Both the position numbers and the translations under genes were made by a program. The notes under the pieces are model-generated. The model was given only the letters and a program-made list of their open reading frames with translations, made no database searches and was not told where the DNA came from. From NCBI GenBank assembly GCA_910575775.1, contig CAJTEY010000004.1, forward strand, positions 62,001 through 126,000: a stretch of DNA of 64,000 nucleotides, written 5' to 3'. Each line of letters begins with the position of its first letter. The first letter of the stretch is position 1. Of the stretch, positions 24,296-34,214 are shown one piece after another. The DNA comes from Lachnospiraceae bacterium. GTDB lineage: Bacteria; Bacillota; Clostridia; Lachnospirales; Lachnospiraceae.

Positions 24296-24757
24296 CTATA
24301 CACTCTCCAGCACAACCGCATTCAAATCGAGCAGGGAGATCAGTCCCCCATCACTCTTTCCGACACCGCAGAGGAAGTTCGATTTCTCATCTTTTGAGTC
24401 ATACGCCACTTTCTCAATTCTGTCGTCTTCCAATGTTACAACTTCTTTCACTTCATCGACGATCACACCGATTGTCCCTTGCTGTTCCAGCTTCAGAATA
24501 ATAATTCTGCTGGATTTCGTCTCCACATCTTTTTCAAGCCCCATCTTGATACGGATGCTCATAACGGGGATAACCTCGCCACGTAAGTTAATTACGCCCT
24601 TTAAGTAATCGTCCACCTTCGGCACTCTGGTAATGTGCGGCATTCTTACAATATTGTCTATGTATTTGATATCAATGCCGTACTGCTCCTCACCGAGCTT
24701 TATCACGATAAACTGCGTGGTCGTTGCCACCGGTCTTAATTCTTCCACTTCATTCAT
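24296..24757 (-). CDS. cheW: chemotaxis adaptor CheW
   Basis: A 153-residue CheW. The family pattern is FIVIKLGEEQYGIDI, then IDNIVRMPHITRVP and YLKGVINLRGEVIPVMSIR, and finally GVIVDEVKEVV. It couples chemoreceptors to CheA and is encoded directly after cheA. A 13-residue N-terminal tail precedes the domain. Confidence 0.96.
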   Translation of the reverse strand: MNEVEELRPVATTTQFIVIKLGEEQYGIDIKYIDNIVRMPHITRVPKVDDYLKGVINLRGEVIPVMSIRIKMGLEKDVETKSSRIIILKLEQQGTIGVIVDEVKEVVTLEDDRIEKVAYDSKDEKSNFLCGVGKSDGGLISLLDLNAVVLESV

Positions 24758-24776
24758 GCTCTCTTCCTCCCTTCTG

Positions 24777-26927
24777 TCAGATCAACGAATTGGCATCCAG
24801 AATCAGCGCCACTTCACCGTCGCCCAGAACCGTCGCTCCGCTGATAATCTTGCATTTGCTGATGTACTTGCCGAGCGACTTGATAACAATCTCCTGCTGC
24901 CCGATCAGTTCATCCACCACAAGACCCGCCAGTTTATCGCCCTTCTTAACGACAACCACAACCAGATTTTCCTCCGGGTTCTTCTTGCTCGGAATATCCA
25001 GAATCTCATTCAGACGGATCAGCGGAATTACCAGATCACGGAGCTGAATGACTTCCTTCGCCTGTACCAGATTCACATCGCTGGGAGGGATATCCTCAAT
25101 CGTCTGAATGGAGCCAAGTGCAATGGCGTATTTTTCGTCACCGATCTCCACCATCAGAGCCTGAATGATAGCCAGTGTCAGCGGCAGCCTGATTGTCCAC
25201 GTACTGCCCTCGCCGAGCTTGGACTTCACTTCCACCTCACCGCTTAAGGACTCAATCATGGATTTCACCACATCCAGACCAACGCCTCGTCCAGACACAT
25301 CCGAAACCACCTTCGCTGTGGAGAAGCCTGCGTTGAACAGCAGATTTATGATCTCCTTCTCGCTCATCGCCTCACCCTGTTCCGGAGTGATGACACCGCG
25401 CTCTATTGCCTTGTTTTTAACTGCCGTTGTATCAATGCCGTTACCGTCATCCCTTACCTCGATGACAACGTTATTCCCATCCTGATAGGCATCAAGGAAA
25501 ATAGAACCAACCTCCGGCTTGCCCCTCTCCTTACGCACCGCAGCGGACTCCAGTCCATGGTCAGCCGAGTTACGCAGCAGATGCATCAGCGGATCGCCGA
25601 TCTGGTCTACCACAGTACGGTCAAGCTCCGTCTCCTCACCGCTCATGTACAGCTCCATCTTCTTGCCCAGTTTCTTCTGCAGATCGCGTACCATACGTGG
25701 GAACTTATTCACCGTGCTCTCGATGGGCACCATCCTCACCTTCATAACCGACTCGTGAAGGGAAGTGGTCACACTCTCCAGATACTCAATCTGCTCATTC
25801 ACCGCCTGGCTGGAATTGCCTGACATTGCTGATGCCGATACAAGGGAGTTCTTCGCGATAATCAGCTCGCTGACCAGATTCATCAGCGTATCCAGCTTCT
25901 CTATGTCTACTCTGACAGTACGATTCACCACCGGCTTGTTTGCAGGCGCTTTTTTCGCTGCCGGAGCGGGTGCCGGAGCCGGGGCTGCTGCGGGTGCCTG
26001 TGCTGCTTCCGCCGGAGCCGCCGCAGGTGTCTCCACGGGCGGCTGCGCTGTCTCAGCGGGAGCGGGAGCCGGAGCCGCTGCGGGCTCTTCTGCCTCTGCC
26101 GCATGGGATCCCTCCGTCGTCCCCCCGCCCACGTCATCCAGATTCAGCTCGCTGCCGGAAACATCTTCTATCTCGGACACGGCCTTAGCCGCCTTCACAA
26201 CCTCGTTCATATCCGTCTCGGAGACAATAATCAGACTAAAGTGCAGATCAAACTTCTCATCCTCGATATCCTGTGAGGACGGGTCGGAAACGATAATTTC
26301 ACTGGTGTCCTCAATAGCCTTAAACACGAGAAAAGCCCTGGCCGCCTTCAAAATACAGGACTCCTGCACTTTCACGGTCAGTCCGTAAACACGCTTGCCC
26401 TGCTTGATCGCCTCAGTCAGTACGCTCTGCTGGTTCTCGTTCAGTTTGATTCCCACAAAACCGCCCGCAGCAGACGCCTGTACCTGTGCTTCGGGCGCAT
26501 CGGCCGCCTGCCCCTCCGCTTCCGGCGCCGGTGCATCAGCCGAACCATCGCCCATTATTTCATTCAGCCGCTTAATCAGCGCACCGTTATCATTCGTACC
26601 CTCGTCGGAGCTTTCTCTGATATTGGTGTTGTACTCCTCCAGCGCGTCAAGACACTGGAACAGCACATCTATCATGTCCGCCTTCACCTTGATATTGCCA
26701 TTTCTCACCTCCGAGAAAACGTTCTCCATATCATGGGTCAGCGTCTGCATCCTCTTATATCCCATGGTTCCCGCCATACCTTTTAAAGAATGGGCTGCAC
26801 GGAAGATCTCATTGATCGTATCCATGTTCTCAGGATCCTGCTCCAGAGAGAGAATCTGCGTATTCAGATTCTGCAGATGTTCATTGGTTTCATCAAGGAA
26901 AATCTCAAGATACTGGCTTACATCCAT
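24777..26927 (-). CDS. cheA: chemotaxis histidine kinase CheA
   Basis: A 716-residue CheA with all modules in order: an HPt domain with phosphorylated His46 in FRAAHSLKG, a CheY-binding P2-like domain (about 155-260) and a long Ala/Pro-rich linker (about 275-335). Then come a dimerisation helix pair, an ATP-binding domain (about 400-570, with HLLRNSADHGLE, RDDGNGI, GRGVGLDVV) and a C-terminal CheW-like domain. It phosphorylates CheY and CheB. The Pro/Ala linker is low complexity and probably flexible. It begins two bases after cheB. Confidence 0.97.
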   Translation of the reverse strand: MDVSQYLEIFLDETNEHLQNLNTQILSLEQDPENMDTINEIFRAAHSLKGMAGTMGYKRMQTLTHDMENVFSEVRNGNIKVKADMIDVLFQCLDALEEYNTNIRESSDEGTNDNGALIKRLNEIMGDGSADAPAPEAEGQAADAPEAQVQASAAGGFVGIKLNENQQSVLTEAIKQGKRVYGLTVKVQESCILKAARAFLVFKAIEDTSEIIVSDPSSQDIEDEKFDLHFSLIIVSETDMNEVVKAAKAVSEIEDVSGSELNLDDVGGGTTEGSHAAEAEEPAAAPAPAPAETAQPPVETPAAAPAEAAQAPAAAPAPAPAPAAKKAPANKPVVNRTVRVDIEKLDTLMNLVSELIIAKNSLVSASAMSGNSSQAVNEQIEYLESVTTSLHESVMKVRMVPIESTVNKFPRMVRDLQKKLGKKMELYMSGEETELDRTVVDQIGDPLMHLLRNSADHGLESAAVRKERGKPEVGSIFLDAYQDGNNVVIEVRDDGNGIDTTAVKNKAIERGVITPEQGEAMSEKEIINLLFNAGFSTAKVVSDVSGRGVGLDVVKSMIESLSGEVEVKSKLGEGSTWTIRLPLTLAIIQALMVEIGDEKYAIALGSIQTIEDIPPSDVNLVQAKEVIQLRDLVIPLIRLNEILDIPSKKNPEENLVVVVVKKGDKLAGLVVDELIGQQEIVIKSLGKYISKCKIISGATVLGDGEVALILDANSLI

Positions 26928-26928
26928 A

Positions 26929-28074
26929 TTATTTTACCCCCACGTTTGTTGTGATCTCCTGTGCGATCTGCTCCAGCGGCACGATCTGATCCGCCAGTCC
27001 CGCGTTCACGGCGCTCTTCGGCATCCCGTACACGGCACATGTACTCGCCTCCTGGACAATCACATGTATTTTCTTTTTTTCTTTCAGATGTTGGATTCCC
27101 TCTGTACCATCAGCACCCATGCCCGTCATTACCACACATACGATACGGTCAAGCTTACTGTCCATCAAGGACTCATACATGTAGTTCGCACAAGGTTTCA
27201 CACCTTCCCTGGCCGGTTCGTCCGAGTAATGAATCGTATACTTGCCTGCCACATTCAAGATATTCAGATGCTTGCCGCCCATGGCAATATAGACACTGCC
27301 CGGCATAAGCACATCCCCTTCTGCCGCTTCCTTCACGGTAACTTCGCTCAGGGAATTCAGCCGCTCCGACAGGGATGCCGTAAATCCGGCCGGCATATGC
27401 TGCACCACCACCACCGGCACCTTCAGATTCGCCGGGAGCTTAGGAATCACCGACTGCAGCGCCTTGGGGCCACCCGTGGAACTTGCAAGCGCTACAATCT
27501 GGGTTCCCGGATTGAAAACCGCCTTGCCCGAAGGCGGAGGCGCCGTCTTTCTCTCCGACCGGTCCACAATCGGAGCCGGAGCTGCACCCACCCTGCCTGC
27601 AATATTCCTGACCGGTATTGTTTTTGGCGCTGTCGTCGGTCCCGGCGGAATCGACGCCGGAGCCGGCGACAACACATCCAGATCCGTCACCGCCGCCAGA
27701 ATCCGCAACAGCCCCTGACTGAATGTCCCGTTACGGCAGTCCAGCGCACTGGTAGGCTTATGGATAAAGTCCAGCGCTCCCAGTTCCAGCGCATCAAGCG
27801 TAACCTTTGCACCATCCGCCGTATCTGTGCTTGCCATGATAATCTTCGCCGAAATCTTACGCTTCTGCAGCTCTTTCAAAAGCTCCAGACCGTTCATCTG
27901 CGGCATATTCACGTCAAGCACTACCGCGTCATAGGTTTTTCTGCTGAGCAGACTCAGCGCGTCCAGACCGTTTACAGCCCTGTCCTGTACACGGAATCTC
28001 TTATCTGATTCGATTATATCACAGAGCACTCTTCTCATGAGTGCAGAGTCGTCAACCAGCAATATATTTTTCAT
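26929..28074 (-). CDS. cheB: chemotaxis methylesterase/response regulator CheB
   Basis: A 381-residue CheB. The receiver domain (1-120) has the acidic pair DD at 8-9 and phosphoacceptor Asp54 in VVLDVNMPQM. A Pro-rich linker follows, then the methylesterase domain with the catalytic Ser in LASSTGGPKAL (about 198-199), His226 in VVQHMPAGF and the later Asp in MTGMGADGTEG. It removes methyl groups from chemoreceptors. The matching methyltransferase gene cheR is not in this window. Confidence 0.96.
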   Translation of the reverse strand: MKNILLVDDSALMRRVLCDIIESDKRFRVQDRAVNGLDALSLLSRKTYDAVVLDVNMPQMNGLELLKELQKRKISAKIIMASTDTADGAKVTLDALELGALDFIHKPTSALDCRNGTFSQGLLRILAAVTDLDVLSPAPASIPPGPTTAPKTIPVRNIAGRVGAAPAPIVDRSERKTAPPPSGKAVFNPGTQIVALASSTGGPKALQSVIPKLPANLKVPVVVVQHMPAGFTASLSERLNSLSEVTVKEAAEGDVLMPGSVYIAMGGKHLNILNVAGKYTIHYSDEPAREGVKPCANYMYESLMDSKLDRIVCVVMTGMGADGTEGIQHLKEKKKIHVIVQEASTCAVYGMPKSAVNAGLADQIVPLEQIAQEITTNVGVK

Positions 28075-28091
28075 TTTCTACCTCCGGCAGA

Positions 28092-28820
28092 TCAGACCTC
28101 CACCTTTTTGTGGGTTTTCCTCGACTCGTCAAAAATATACTGAATGATTTCCTCCCTGTCCTGAGGATCTACATTCACATACTGTACACGATGGTCAAAC
28201 ACGCCCGGCTCCTTCTCCAGTTCATTCACCGCCAGAACCTTCCCGATCAGCCGGTACTCCTTCTCCCTGCCTTCAATCTGCAGATGGTACCGGCAGAGAA
28301 TCAGGCTGTTCACCTCGTATGCATAATAAGCAACAAACCGCAGTCCCCCGCCACTGATGTCCACGATCACGCTGCTCTTTAACGGCAGCGCCGGCAGCAG
28401 CTCTTCCTGTGCTGCAAGGGAAATTTCCTCCTCCTCGCCGAGCTGTCTGGAATCCATCTCCAGCGCACAGCTGAAACGGTAATACTCCCGTCTCTGGTAA
28501 TTGCGCAGATTACTCGTCAGATCCATAACCAGCACATACTGCCCATTAAACCGATAACGGTCAACCACCCTTGCGGTACACTGGTAAACCACATTGTTCC
28601 CATAAAAATACATATCGTACTCACCGTCCACCGGCAGAAGAATCAGCTTTCCCGCCTCAATCGGCATTGCCACCTCCACACGGTTTTCCGTCAATACTTT
28701 CAACACATGGCTGCGATGGGCTTTTCTCTGTCTGCTGTCTTCCGGTTCTTGTGCTCTGCCTATCGCCTTGAGTTCTATCTCTCCTCCTGGCAGCGCGTAC
28801 TTTGATAAAATTTCTGACAT
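28092..28820 (-). CDS. PilZ-domain flagellar brake-like protein (YcgR/YpfA family)
   Basis: A 242-residue protein with an N-terminal YcgR-N-like beta domain (about 1-105) and a C-terminal PilZ domain. The PilZ signatures are RREYYR (c-di-GMP-binding arginines) and DISGGGLRF. Members bind c-di-GMP and slow the motor, often by contacting the stator or rotor. It lies between flhG and cheB in the operon. Both binding motifs are intact, so c-di-GMP binding is likely. Confidence 0.88.
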   Translation of the reverse strand: MSEILSKYALPGGEIELKAIGRAQEPEDSRQRKAHRSHVLKVLTENRVEVAMPIEAGKLILLPVDGEYDMYFYGNNVVYQCTARVVDRYRFNGQYVLVMDLTSNLRNYQRREYYRFSCALEMDSRQLGEEEEISLAAQEELLPALPLKSSVIVDISGGGLRFVAYYAYEVNSLILCRYHLQIEGREKEYRLIGKVLAVNELEKEPGVFDHRVQYVNVDPQDREEIIQYIFDESRKTHKKVEV

Positions 28821-28851
28821 TACCTACCTCCCGGCCCGCGCTCAGGCCGCT

Positions 28852-29727
28852 CTATTTTCCGGATATGATATGGGAAAAAAATGCCGCCATACCACGCCTT
28901 GGAATCGTTTTGTCCAGTTCCCTGTTCATCAGTTTTGCCGCTATGATTTCATAGGCAATGGCTGATCTGGCTTTGGGATTATCCAGTGATACCGGCATCT
29001 GCTGCATCACCGCCTTCGCCAGAAGCTGATCCTGCGGGATCATACCCAGATAGGAAATCGGTACCTTCAGATACCGCTCCACCACCGTTTCCAGCTTCCC
29101 GTAAAGTGAAAGCGCTTCCTGCTCTCCCGACACCTTGTTGGCAAGCACCTTGATCTGTGTCGCATCTGCCCTATAACGCGGATGACGGCTTAACGCCTTG
29201 AGAAGCGAATAGGAATCCGTAATGGAAGTCGGTTCAGGTGTGGTCACCAGCAGGATTTCGCCGCTGGCTACCAGAAATTCCAGCACCGTGTCAGAAATCC
29301 CGGCTCCGGTATCTACAATAATGGTTTCTGTCATTTCGTCCAGCTCCACCAGATTGTCAATGATATACCCCACATTATCTTTATCCAGATTTGACATCCC
29401 CGTGATCCCGGAGCCACCTGATATGAAGCCAACCTCCATGGGACCCCATGTAATGATATCGCTAATGCTTTTTCCCTGATAAATTAAATCACATAAATTA
29501 TGTTTAGGCACCGCCCCAAACATGATCTCTATATTGGCAAGCCCGAAATCCGCATCCAGAATAATAACCTTCTGACCCATTTTTCGAAACTGTATGGCGA
29601 GATTGATGGCCGTGTTCGATTTTCCCACACCACCCTTGCCGCTTGTAACGGTGATAACCCTTGCCAGAGGACGTTTCGGCGGAGCGCTGCCCTTTATTAT
29701 CCTTCTCAGTTGTTCAGCCTGATCCAT
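28852..29727 (-). CDS. flhG: MinD-like flagellar number regulator FlhG (YlxH)
   Basis: A 291-residue ParA/MinD-type ATPase. The deviant Walker A SGKGGVGKSNTAIN is near residues 29-42, the DADFGLANIEIMFG segment follows, and TIIVDTGAGISDTVLEF carries the Walker B. An N-terminal ~25-residue stretch contains EQLRRIIK, the DQAxxLR-like segment that activates FlhF. It controls flagellar placement and number together with FlhF, whose gene is directly upstream. Confidence 0.93.
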   Translation of the reverse strand: MDQAEQLRRIIKGSAPPKRPLARVITVTSGKGGVGKSNTAINLAIQFRKMGQKVIILDADFGLANIEIMFGAVPKHNLCDLIYQGKSISDIITWGPMEVGFISGGSGITGMSNLDKDNVGYIIDNLVELDEMTETIIVDTGAGISDTVLEFLVASGEILLVTTPEPTSITDSYSLLKALSRHPRYRADATQIKVLANKVSGEQEALSLYGKLETVVERYLKVPISYLGMIPQDQLLAKAVMQQMPVSLDNPKARSAIAYEIIAAKLMNRELDKTIPRRGMAAFFSHIISGK

Positions 29728-29759
29728 CCACTAGGCCTCCTCCTTCGTTGTTCCTCCGC

Positions 29760-31004
29760 CTAATTCTTCCCTCCGAGCAGTCTCTTAACTGTCTTCTGCG
29801 GATTAAAGTCCTCAATGTCATCCGGCACATTCTGCCCGTATGTCACATAGGACAGCGACGCGCCCGTATAAAGCCGCAGATTCAGAAGATTTCCCAATGT
29901 CGTCGTCTCGTCCAGCTTCGTGAAAATCAGCTTGTAGTCCGCCATCTCCTTGTAGGAATCCGCTATACTGATCAAATCCTTGTACTTGGTTGTTGCGCTT
30001 AAGACAAGATGCACCTCACTCTCCACCCTGTCATCCACCGAATGTATAATATTCCGCATGTTATCTTTCTGTGTCATGTTCTGGTGGGAATGACCGGCCG
30101 TATCAATCAAAATATAATCGTAGTCCTTAAAGTCCTCCAACGCCTTATTGATCTCTTCCACTGTATAGATCACGCGGAACGGCACCTCCAGAATATTTGC
30201 ATAAGTGCGCAGCTGCTCCGCCGCCGCAATACGGTAAGTGTCCGCCGTCAGAAGTGCCACCTTCTTCTTCTCATCCACACGGAACTTCGAAGCAATTTTG
30301 GCAATTGTGGTCGTCTTCCCGACTCCCGTGGGACCGATAAAGAACACAATCTTGATCCCGTTCAATGCAGGTTCGACGCCGCTCGGCTTGCCAAACTTGA
30401 GAATCATCTTCTGGTAAATATTGGCCAGCGCATAGTCAAACGGAATATTCGGCCTGTTAATCAGCTCGATTTCATCCATGATTTCTCTTGCATACTTTTC
30501 GTCCACTTCATTCTCCAGCATGGTGTCATGCAGAAGATGCATAAATTTATCCGTTTCCGTCTCCTCTTTTTTCTCCTCCTTCGGCTCTTCCTTCTCTTCT
30601 TCAGGCTTTTGGAGCTGCTGCTCTAAGAGCGACTGCAGACTGTCAAGTTTCTCTTCTATTGCACTGTTATTTTCCCTTTTCTCACTTATGACGCCGCTGT
30701 TCTCCCTCTTCTCCGCCGTTTCGGCAACAGGTGCATTTGTATCAGACGCACTCTTTAATGCTTCCTCTTCCTTACTCTGGCTGGAAGCAATCACACTGCT
30801 GATGGCCGACACCGCCGCCGTGAGCTTTTCGCTCTCCTCCTCAAGCGCTACCGTGACCTCCACCATGGGCGATTTCAGAAACGCAAAAAGACCCTTGCTT
30901 TTCACGGGCTTCACGTTCATCACAACCACGCCTTCTCCCAGTTCCGCTCTGGCGTTTTCAATCGCTTCCTTTTCGGTTTTCGCTACAAATTTCTTAATTA
31001 TCAT
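29760..31004 (-). CDS. flhF: SRP-type GTPase FlhF
   Basis: A 414-residue FlhF. The N-terminal basic domain (MIIKKFVAKTEKEAIENARAEL) is followed by a Glu/Lys-rich variable region (about 75-160). The SRP-GTPase NG domain has the P-loop GPTGVGKTTTIAKIA, LLTADTYRIAAAEQL, LIDTAGHSHQN and the TKLDETTTLGN base-recognition motif. It recruits early flagellar components to the assembly site. The start overlaps the flhA stop by one base. Confidence 0.95.
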   Translation of the reverse strand: MIIKKFVAKTEKEAIENARAELGEGVVVMNVKPVKSKGLFAFLKSPMVEVTVALEEESEKLTAAVSAISSVIASSQSKEEEALKSASDTNAPVAETAEKRENSGVISEKRENNSAIEEKLDSLQSLLEQQLQKPEEEKEEPKEEKKEETETDKFMHLLHDTMLENEVDEKYAREIMDEIELINRPNIPFDYALANIYQKMILKFGKPSGVEPALNGIKIVFFIGPTGVGKTTTIAKIASKFRVDEKKKVALLTADTYRIAAAEQLRTYANILEVPFRVIYTVEEINKALEDFKDYDYILIDTAGHSHQNMTQKDNMRNIIHSVDDRVESEVHLVLSATTKYKDLISIADSYKEMADYKLIFTKLDETTTLGNLLNLRLYTGASLSYVTYGQNVPDDIEDFNPQKTVKRLLGGKN

Positions 31005-33046
31005 TATGCTGTCACCATCCCAACAGACTGTAATTCAACACTGGATTCCACCTCGTTGTAGGATACAACAACCAGATCTTTATAGTAATCCTCCGTCAGC
31101 TTCTTAAAGTAAGCACGCACAATGGGGGACGTAATCACAAGCGGTATCTTGCCAAGATCCTCCAGCTTCTTGACCTCCACGCCAAGCGCTTCCATGATAC
31201 TCTTGGTCTTCGCCGGATCGAGGGTCAGATAAGCCCCCTGCTCCGTCTGCTTGACACTCGCCATAATCTCCTGCTCCAGCCTGGGATCCAGCGTCACCAC
31301 GCTGGTAGTTTCGTTGGCCGGGAAGAACTTGTTTGAAATCGCACGCTTCAGGCTCTGTCTGACATACTCTGTCAGAATATCGGTATCTCTTGTGGTTGTC
31401 GCATAATCTGCCAGCGTCTCGAACACGGTAAGAAGATCTCTGATGGAAATGCCCTCTTTCAGGAGGTTCTGCAGCACCTTCTGTATCTCGCCAAGTCCCA
31501 GAAGCTTGGGCACCAGCTCCTCCACAAGGGAAGGATTCGTCTCTTTTAAATTGTCCACCAGACTCTGTACATCCTGTCTTGTCAAAAGCTCCGATATGTA
31601 CTGTCTGATAATCTCTGTCAGATGTGTCGCGATGATAGACGGCGGATCTACTACAGTATAGCCCATGCTCTCCGCACGCTCTCTCTGCCCCTCCGTAATC
31701 CAGATGGCAGGCAGATGGAAAGAAGGCTCGAAGGTGGGAATACCTGTAATCTCCTCCTCCACATAACCGGGGTTCATGGCCATATAGTGATCGAAAAGGA
31801 TCTCGCCTTCGCTGACCTGTACACCTTTTATCTTAATAATATATTGGTTCGGATTCAACTGTATGTTATCACGCAGGCGGATAATCGGCACAACCGTACC
31901 AAGTTCCAGTGCGATCTGCCTTCTGATCATAACCACACGGTCCAGAAGGTCACCGCCCTGATTGACGTCAGCAAGCGGAATGATACCGTAACCGAACTCC
32001 AGCTCGATGGGGTCTACCTGCAGAAGCGAGGTAACATTCTCGGGCTGTCTGATTTCCTCCGCCGCCGCTTCCTCCTCGTCGGCCTCGTGCTCGATCACAG
32101 CCGTCTCGATGGTGCCGGCCATCACCCTGCCGACTACCACAAATACCAGACCAAGCCCCACGAACACCACTGGATTCAAAGGGGTAACAATTCCCAGAAA
32201 AGCCAGAACCGCGCCCACCAGATACAGCACCTTGGGCGTACCGAAAAGCTGGCTGATCAGAACCGTACCGAAATCCGCCTCCTTGGAACCCTTCGTCACG
32301 AGAATACCTGTGGCTAGAGAGATCAGAAGAGACGGGATCTGGCTTACCAGACCGTCGCCGATGGTCAGGATCGTATATTTATTGAGTGCATCGACTACCT
32401 CCAGCCCCTGTCTGAACACACCGAAAGAAATGCCGCCCACGATATTGATAAAAGTGATTACCAGACCCGCAGTCGCATCTCCCTTTACATACTTCACAGC
32501 ACCGTCCATGGAGCCGAAGAATGTGGATTCTTCCTGAATCTTTTCCCGTCGTCTCTTCGCCTCTTCGTCCGTAATGGCTCCGGTATTTAAGTCCGCGTCA
32601 ATAGCCATCTGCTTACCCGGCATCGCATCCAGCGTAAATCTCGCCGTTACCTCAGCCACACGCTCGGAACCTTTGTTGATAATCATAAACTGCACGATAA
32701 TCAAAATGAGGAATACGAGAACGCCTATCAGCAGATCGCCGCCGCCTACATATTCACCGAAGGTCTGCACCACGTTACCGGCGTCACCCTTAGACAGAAT
32801 CAGTCTCGTGGAGGAAACGTTCAGCGCGATTCTGAAAACCGTCGTGAAGAGCAGGATTGTCGGATAAAAAGACATCTGCAGCACTTCATTGGCAAACATA
32901 CAGCCAAACATAATCGTAAAGGCGACCGCGATATTGCAGGCCAGAAGAACGTCCAAAAGTCCCGATTGAATCGGAACGATCAGCATGATAAATGCCGCAA
33001 GAAGATACAGGGTAACACCTACGTCTCCAATTCTCAGTTTCTGCAC
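31004..33046 (-). CDS. flhA: flagellar export gate protein FlhA
   Basis: A 680-residue FlhA of the flagellar type III export apparatus. About eight membrane spans cover the N-terminal ~310 residues; the FHIPEP-family signature RFTLDAMPGKQMAID is present. The large cytoplasmic domain follows an acidic linker (EADEEEAAAEE). Its nonamer ring docks chaperone-substrate complexes. Translation starts at a GTG with AAAGGAGGTGA upstream. Confidence 0.96.
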   Translation of the reverse strand: MQKLRIGDVGVTLYLLAAFIMLIVPIQSGLLDVLLACNIAVAFTIMFGCMFANEVLQMSFYPTILLFTTVFRIALNVSSTRLILSKGDAGNVVQTFGEYVGGGDLLIGVLVFLILIIVQFMIINKGSERVAEVTARFTLDAMPGKQMAIDADLNTGAITDEEAKRRREKIQEESTFFGSMDGAVKYVKGDATAGLVITFINIVGGISFGVFRQGLEVVDALNKYTILTIGDGLVSQIPSLLISLATGILVTKGSKEADFGTVLISQLFGTPKVLYLVGAVLAFLGIVTPLNPVVFVGLGLVFVVVGRVMAGTIETAVIEHEADEEEAAAEEIRQPENVTSLLQVDPIELEFGYGIIPLADVNQGGDLLDRVVMIRRQIALELGTVVPIIRLRDNIQLNPNQYIIKIKGVQVSEGEILFDHYMAMNPGYVEEEITGIPTFEPSFHLPAIWITEGQRERAESMGYTVVDPPSIIATHLTEIIRQYISELLTRQDVQSLVDNLKETNPSLVEELVPKLLGLGEIQKVLQNLLKEGISIRDLLTVFETLADYATTTRDTDILTEYVRQSLKRAISNKFFPANETTSVVTLDPRLEQEIMASVKQTEQGAYLTLDPAKTKSIMEALGVEVKKLEDLGKIPLVITSPIVRAYFKKLTEDYYKDLVVVSYNEVESSVELQSVGMVTA

Positions 33047-33101
33047 CGCGCATCACCTCCTTTCAAAGCTTTTTGATAACACTTGTTATACATATGAAAA
33101 T

Positions 33102-34214
33102 TCAGACTTTTCCTTTCAAGTGGTAAACAAACGCCAGCACCTCCGCCACTGCCTGATACAGTTCCGGCGGCACCACACTGCCCACCTCCACATTCGCATA
33201 GAGCATACGTGCAAGAGGTTTGTTCTCCACAATCTCGATGCGGTTTTCCTTCGCCACATCCTTAATCTTCTGCGCCAGATAATCGGCTCCCTTCGCCACC
33301 ACAAAGGGGGCATCATAGCGCTCGGGTTCGTATTTGATCGCCACTGCAAAGTGGGTCGGGTTTGTGATAACCACGTCCGCCTCAGGCAGCTGCTGCATCA
33401 TACGGCGTCTGGAGGCTTCCATCATTCTCTGCCTCTGTTTACTCTTGATCTGGGGGTCACCTTCCGAATTCTTATACTCGTCTTTGACCTCCTGCTTGGT
33501 CATCTTCATGTCCTTCTTGAACTTGAGCTTCTGATAAGTAAAATCAGCGGCTGCGATCAGCATATAAAACAGGGCAATCCGAATTCCCAGATTGATCACC
33601 AGTGTCCCGATCTGCACGATTCCCTGGTTCAGGGACACGTCGTAAAGCTGGTAGATCGGCGGCATATTTTTTTCCAGATAATTATACACCACATACCCGA
33701 TCAGCGTCAGTTTTAACACGGATTTTAAAAGTTCCATCAGCGAGTTTGCCGAAAAAATCCGTTTCACACCATTCACAGGATTCAGCTTACTGAATTTCGG
33801 CTTAAGCGGCTTCGAGGTCATCTTCCATTTCACCTGCAGAAGGTTTGTGATAAAAGCCACCAGAAACCCCACAAGCAGAAAAGGGGCGATGATCTGCAGA
33901 ATCCGCAGCATACCATCCACAAAAAGCATCCGGAAGGTCTGTACCTGAATATGTCCGTCATAAAGCTTCGCATACTCCGGAATCCGGGAATAAATGCTCT
34001 GCATATTTCCCACGAAAACCGTTCCCATATGCTCAACCAGAAGGCGGATCATCAGAAAGGCCGCCAGCATCTCAAAAGCGCTGGTCACCTCTTTGCTCTT
34101 AGCCACCTGTCCTTCTTTACGGGCATCCTCCAGTTTTTTGCTGGTAGGCTCTTCTGTTTTCTCTCCGCCCGGTCCATCCTTGGCAAAGAACTGGAGATTA
34201 TACTCTAAAATCAA
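33102..34214 (-). CDS. flhB: flagellar export switch protein FlhB
   Basis: A 370-residue FlhB. Four membrane spans follow a hydrophilic N-terminus rich in Lys/Glu (EKTEEPTSKKLEDARKEGQ). The self-cleavage site Asn-Pro-Thr-His is at 285-288, which switches export from hook to filament substrates. It begins at a TTG that overlaps the fliR stop codon (TTGA), with GGAGGGGA upstream, so it is coupled to fliR. Confidence 0.95.
   Translation of the reverse strand: MILEYNLQFFAKDGPGGEKTEEPTSKKLEDARKEGQVAKSKEVTSAFEMLAAFLMIRLLVEHMGTVFVGNMQSIYSRIPEYAKLYDGHIQVQTFRMLFVDGMLRILQIIAPFLLVGFLVAFITNLLQVKWKMTSKPLKPKFSKLNPVNGVKRIFSANSLMELLKSVLKLTLIGYVVYNYLEKNMPPIYQLYDVSLNQGIVQIGTLVINLGIRIALFYMLIAAADFTYQKLKFKKDMKMTKQEVKDEYKNSEGDPQIKSKQRQRMMEASRRRMMQQLPEADVVITNPTHFAVAIKYEPERYDAPFVVAKGADYLAQKIKDVAKENRIEIVENKPLARMLYANVEVGSVVPPELYQAVAEVLAFVYHLKGKV

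Noticed and set aside
25920-26110. Pro/Ala repeat in cheA as a special element
   Set aside because: Low-complexity linkers of this kind are common between CheA domains; both sides are intact.
26395-28008. Plus-strand open frame of over 500 codons opposite cheA and cheB
   Set aside because: Antisense shadow of two clear chemotaxis genes; the His/Arg/Cys-rich translation has no recognisable domain.
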